Shown here: positions 59,440-64,000 of the stretch, in pieces
Position numbering within the stretch: the stretch's first letter is position 1
How the letters are laid out: the number at the start of each line of letters is the position of its first letter
Assembly (NCBI RefSeq): GCF_002775205.1
Contig: NC_036443.1
Span: forward strand, 14,519,373 to 14,583,372
Origin: Xiphophorus maculatus
Taxonomy: Eukaryota; Chordata; Actinopteri; Cyprinodontiformes; Poeciliidae
Reading direction: 5' to 3'
DNA: 64,000 nucleotides
The notes under the pieces: generated by a model
The model's database searches: none
Told to the model about the DNA's origin: nothing
What the model saw: the letters and a program-made list of their open reading frames with translations, nothing else
Program-made: the position numbers and the translations under genes

Positions 59440-61240
59440 TTATACTTATTATAATCCTAATGTGAGTTATTACAGATGTTTTTTCTGAAAAGAAACCAAG
59501 AATAATACATGATTCTAATTATTTGATGCCAAAGTTACAGTTACTTGTTTTTCTTGTAAGTGTTCCCACAAATGTAACTGTAAGTATTATTACAAGTAAA
59601 CCAATATTAATATAAGTATTTTACTTTGAATCTTATCAAATTACTCAAAATGTTTTAGATTTCATTCTTTAAAACTTTACCTTTAAAATAAGGAATAGTC
59701 TCAGCTATTTTTATAAATCTGCAGGCTGGAAACTTCCTCTTTTTCCAGGAAACCTGCTTTTCCTGTTTAATGACTCTCTGACTGACTATGATTTCTTATG
59801 ATTAAATAGAGAAAAGTAGAATTAAAGCAAAGTTTGCATGAGACAAAAACAACACACACAACCAGATGTATTTTATTGACACTTAAGTCTACTGTTGGGC
59901 CTTGATGTCACTTGAGTGATTCATTTTAAAGATAACTTTATTTATTATTACTGTTAAACTAAAATCTCCAGCATGGGGAAGTGGGATGAGCTCGGATTTT
60001 CTTGACAACATGTTTGTACATAAATGTGGGCTTCATGTAAAGTATGTTTAAAAATGGCTTAAAGGTAGTTGTTTTCAAAATGTACTGAAAATTGTAGTTA
60101 CTTGAATGTGACTTCATAGAATATATTTTATTTTTAAACCAACATTTTCCAAGGGTATGAATAATTTTAATTTTAATAATCTTAGTTGTAAATGAGGAAT
60201 AGACCACAGAAATATTATTCTGCAAATAATATTTCATGATTGTCATCATCTTCATTACTTAGGAGATGCTACAAGATGCACTTCTGCATTTTTACCAATT
60301 ACCAATATGGTTTTTATTTTCTTTTATAAATATAAATATTTTGGTCACATGGACAAATTATGAATTCTTATGCCTTTAATTAACAAAATTAAAAAGAAAA
60401 TCTTAATTAAAACTAAAAGCAATGTCTGCACAATAGGCAAGTCTTATTTTTGAGGATAAATCTAAAATCTTAATAAACCTCAAACGTGAATGTTTAGGAA
60501 ATTAAAAGTGAGATTTTTTGCTTTATTAATTGAATATCTACATATACACGCTCAATTATTGGGCAACTAACTACTGAGCCAACAATTTTCTGTGATGCAT
60601 CACTGCTATGTGAATGCCTTTCACATGAAACAGACCTTTGGGTAAGTTAAAAGGTCATTTTGGACATGTTCAAATGTGTGCATTTGCAGAAAACCAGTTG
60701 GATTGAAAACAGTGAAAGAGACCCATCTGCCAGTCACCTCCCTGCACAGTCTCATTGCAGTGAGCATGTACATGTGCTGGTTGGCCTGCTGGCACCACAG
60801 CTGTACTCACGTGGCAACAGGCCAGTCTTATTACACATCTGCAGCATAGTGGATGTGAAGCGTTTGAAGGCAGATAAGAGATGCAGTCCTTTGAAATACG
60901 AATCTGTCTAAACAGTCAAAAGAGTACTTTTTACTCCCATCTTTCTTAGTAGTGTTATCAAAAAAAGAAAAAAAAGTTCAATACTGAATCTGATTAAAGC
61001 TCCTTCAACAGCTGCTATGATCTGATATCGCGGTTTGTGTAATGGAAAGTGACACTAATCCCCTCATGCATGCTCATTTAAATTTGCTTTAAAATCAGAC
61101 AAGGTCCTCTCACATGTTTGATTATTTATAAAGACTAGGAGTGATAAAGACAAGCAGCTGCCTCACTGTGTGGAATTTAATTTCACTGAATTTATTTGAA
61201 AAAAAAAGAAAAAAAGACAGAGGCAAACATGTTCCAGGAC
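59440..61240. other. Gene-free AT-rich stretch
   Basis: Nothing recognised; very AT-rich, with short open frames only. Confidence 0.5.
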
Positions 61241-61244
61241 AAGC

Positions 61245-61250
61245 TTTATT
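61245..61250 (-). terminator. Possible poly(A) signal of a minus-strand gene entering from the right
   Basis: AATAAA on the minus strand, followed on that strand by GCTTGTCCTGGAACATG. It could end a long 3' untranslated region of a gene whose last exon lies near 63.8 kb or beyond. The case is circumstantial, and A-rich sequence gives many chance matches. Confidence 0.2.
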
Positions 61251-62073
61251 TAACACAGCGGTAAACACAAACAAAAATAACAAAAAAGGAAGGATTTCAA
61301 AAACAGATTTTAAACAAATGTACATGTCATCGAAAAAAAAAGGCAAAAATAGCCACCAAATAAATACCAACAACAAGAACAATAATTTCATAACTATAAA
61401 ACAAGAGACAGTATATATAACCGTATAATAGGACATGCGTAGAAGTTTGATTGCACAATTTGTACCACACATTGACTACAAGACAAAGGCTGCATAATAA
61501 CTGACATGGCCACTGAGCCGCCTGAACAACCCATCATAGAAAGGCTTTCCATCAGGCAAAAAATATCAGCCAATACTTAATTTTTTTAAAATTTGAAAGC
61601 TTGGTCATAAACTGCTAAATAATGGTATAGTAACAGATGTGGCGGTGTCTGCCTGTTGACTGAAATGATCTGTCTACATAACAGAGAGCCGCAGTCTGAA
61701 CTGTAGCGAGGAGCTGAATATTGGAAGCCTTTGTGGAAATGACTGCTTCAAGCTCTCCTAAGCCCAAGGGGGAAATCCACAGCACTGTTAAGACACAACA
61801 GCCATGTCAGGAAGATATTTCCAAGATAACGAGAACTCACATCATGCGTTAAATAGTGAAAAATACACATAAAAGAAGAATGGAAAAATAGCTTTCTTTG
61901 GACAGGGCCAGCCTGTGCAGTTTGATTATTTGTTCCCCTAAGTCCCACTTTATGTTATTTTTTTTTTATCTTTATCACACACTAGCCCTTAATTAAAAAT
62001 TGTTCACTTTTGAAGTTAATCTCTAATTTGAAAAGTGTGCAATTGCCAACTCACTCAAGAAACACAGTTATAA

Positions 62074-62911
62074 AGCCCTGCAAAAGCATTCATAGCCATT
62101 CAGCCTTTTTTTCTCCACATTTTGACAAATACAGTATTTAGTTTGGATTTCATATGACAGACCAATGCAGAGCAGTGCATTAATGTGAAGTGGAGTGGAA
62201 AGAATGCGTAATTTTTATTTTAAAATCGGAAAAAGGTTACCAGCAGTTGGGTTAAATGTCATTTACTCTTACATCCAGTTTAAACAATAACCCTCAGAAA
62301 TAATTTAATTTGTAAAACAAATAAAGTGCCATTGTGACTAATTTAATCCCAGAATAAATCCAGCCGTTCTGTGAAGGCCTCATAGATTTGCTAGCAAAGA
62401 TAAAATTTAAAGTAGAGTTTGGTTATAAAACAATATGTCAAGATTTAAAACTGTGCCAGCGCACTGTTTAACCCACCATCTGAATTTAGAGCAGAGTAAC
62501 CAAGAACTGCAACCAAGACATGAACGTCAGCAGAGCCATAGATGAAAATCGCTCCATTCATATTGATTTGGATGCAAATTACTCTCTTTTGGCAGATCTA
62601 GTAGATCCAGCAAACATGGAGAGGAACATACTCTGGTAAAACAGGATGCTAATTAAACTAATATCTGTGGCTAACTAAACCAGTGCTGCATATCACCCTG
62701 AACAAGCCATGTTCATGGTGAAACAGAGAGGTGGCAACATCATACAGCACAGAGATGAAAGATTTAAGATCAGGGAACAGGTTCATCCTCAAGCAGGACA
62801 GTAACCTTGCACATAGATCCAGAGGTTGCAGATTGGAACTCGTCAAAGTATTTTGCACTGTCAGAATGCGAAAAAGTTTTGGCGATATGAATACTTTTGC
62901 AAGACGCTGCA
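62074..62911 (+). mobile_element. Tc1-like transposon fossil with both ends and transposase remnant
   Basis: The left end reads CCTGCAAAAGCATTCATAG and the right end is its near complement, ATATGAATACTTTTGCAAG, giving imperfect inverted ends over about 20 bp. Inside, 62776-62829 on the plus strand encodes NRFILKQDSNLAHRSR, matching the RRFTFQQDNDPKHTAR block around a catalytic aspartate of Tc1 transposases. GTGGCAACATCATACAGCA upstream matches the preceding SVMLW-type region. At about 840 bp it is internally deleted and frameshifted. Confidence 0.85.
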
Positions 62912-63399
62912 GTTCCTATGTCATCAAAAAACCTAACGTTTTCAGCTAACTGTGTTCATTTCTCCTCTCTTTTTTTCCCCCCTTATTTGTTTTCGTCACC
63001 GGTTCTTCCAAAAACCAGCGACTGCACAGAAGAACGGACAGACATGAGCTCAGCAGCCGGTTTGTACAGCAGAAATGGTTTCAATCAATGACATGTCTGT
63101 CCACCGACCACTTAGAGCACGACAGTAATCACGAAGCTGCATCTTTTATTGCCACACCTTGTATCACGAGCACTTCAATCGTTATTGCTTTACGGCCAGA
63201 AGCGCAGAACTCACAGCTGCACAGACACATAACCATGAAGCCAAAGATTTAAGCCGATGACGAAAAGCGTTTGATTTTTGCTCCATTGTCGTTCTCGCCA
63301 GCAGTGGGCGACGTTTGTTGGAGGTCAAGAGGTTCAAGTGTACGCAAAACATAAGCTATAATTTGTCTTGGAAGAATAGAGTTGCATTTGGAGTGCTAC

Positions 63400-64000
63400 A
63401 TTAGATCAATGCAAATCCACAAGCATTTTACAGTATTGGTAAATCTCACTGATCTGGGAACATGAAATAAAAAGGCATTATTTTTCAAACTGCAAACAGT
63501 TAAAAAAAAAATGTCATCATTGCAATGCTACAACTCTTTTCTGAAGAATATTTGATGAAACAAAGCATATCTTTAGCATTGTCAATCTGACCCCAACGGC
63601 GGCGATCTTACATTTTAAAATCTGCCTTGAAGCAGTGAAGCCTCGTAAATAAGACCCACACAGCTTGAAGCTCGAGTGTTTATGATGCTGATTTCAACAA
63701 AAGCCTCTTTGCCTTTCTATTTCGGATGCATTAGCAGAAGTAGGGGCTCCTGCAGTGAATGGAGCACATTTCAAACCTCCACACATATTTCCTGGTCTTG
63801 CGTCTGCTGCTATTTTTACAAATACAGAGCCTCGCCAGCCTTCGCTACTTGCTCGACTGGAAGCTGGTGGAGCAGAGTCGTTCACAGCCACGCAGCCACG
63901 GCTCTCCAGCTCATCCAGGTGGATGAAGGCTGGACTCTGAATGCACAGCAGCGCTGCCTTCTGCCGCTCCCTTCACCACTGAGGGGGCAAGAAAAGCTTT
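63400..64000 (-). other. Possible 3'-terminal exon of a minus-strand gene at right edge
   Basis: On the minus strand a polypyrimidine tract ending CTTGCCCCCTCAG (near 63980) resembles a splice acceptor. The following frame reads VKGAAEGSAAVHSESSLHPP before a stop, and another reads to a stop about 35 codons in. Base composition from 63600 rises relative to the desert. No family is recognised, so this is only a pointer. Confidence 0.2.

Overview
This window is nuclear DNA of a ray-finned fish, most likely a percomorph teleost. The evidence is intron-split vertebrate genes with GT/AG junctions, AT-rich non-coding sequence, long simple-sequence tracts, and many decayed copies of fish-type mobile elements (Tc1-like, hAT-like, piggyBac-like, tRNA-derived SINEs and LINE 3' tails). 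Nothing prokaryotic, viral-genomic or CRISPR-like was seen. All gene models come from reading frames, splice sites and remembered family sequences; no search was run.

Layout. 506-6875 (+): the 3' half of stat6 (linker, SH2, phosphotyrosine tail, short C-terminus), running in from the left edge. 12771-15267 (-): mip, lens aquaporin-0, complete in four exons (263 aa). 20280-22818 (-): ptges3, the Hsp90 co-chaperone p23, with a non-coding first exon near 23564. 28770-34470 (+): dtx3, a RING plus Deltex-C-terminal-domain E3 ubiquitin ligase. 39782-44919 (+): a second, shorter deltex-type ligase that appears to be a tandem duplicate of dtx3. From about 45.0 kb to the right edge I recognise no gene, only repeats, a good CTCF-like motif, an LTR-like promoter segment near 58.4-59.1 kb and a possible 3'-terminal exon at the right end.

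The genes do not form a pathway. STAT6 is a cytokine-activated transcription factor, MIP a lens channel, p23 a chaperone cofactor and the deltex proteins ubiquitin ligases. From memory, their human counterparts STAT6, MIP, PTGES3 and DTX3 all lie in 12q13, so the window is best read as a conserved synteny block. stat6 and mip are convergent; ptges3 and dtx3 are divergent; the two deltex genes are head-to-tail.

The main points for a second look are the deltex tandem pair with matching exon 3 length and intron phases, a possible N-myristoylation start on dtx3, an unusual p23 N-terminus, a perfect 42-bp palindrome abutting an (AT)n tract, a compact CCAAT/TATA/poly(A) unit on the minus strand near 59 kb, and several transposon fossils with visible terminal repeats.
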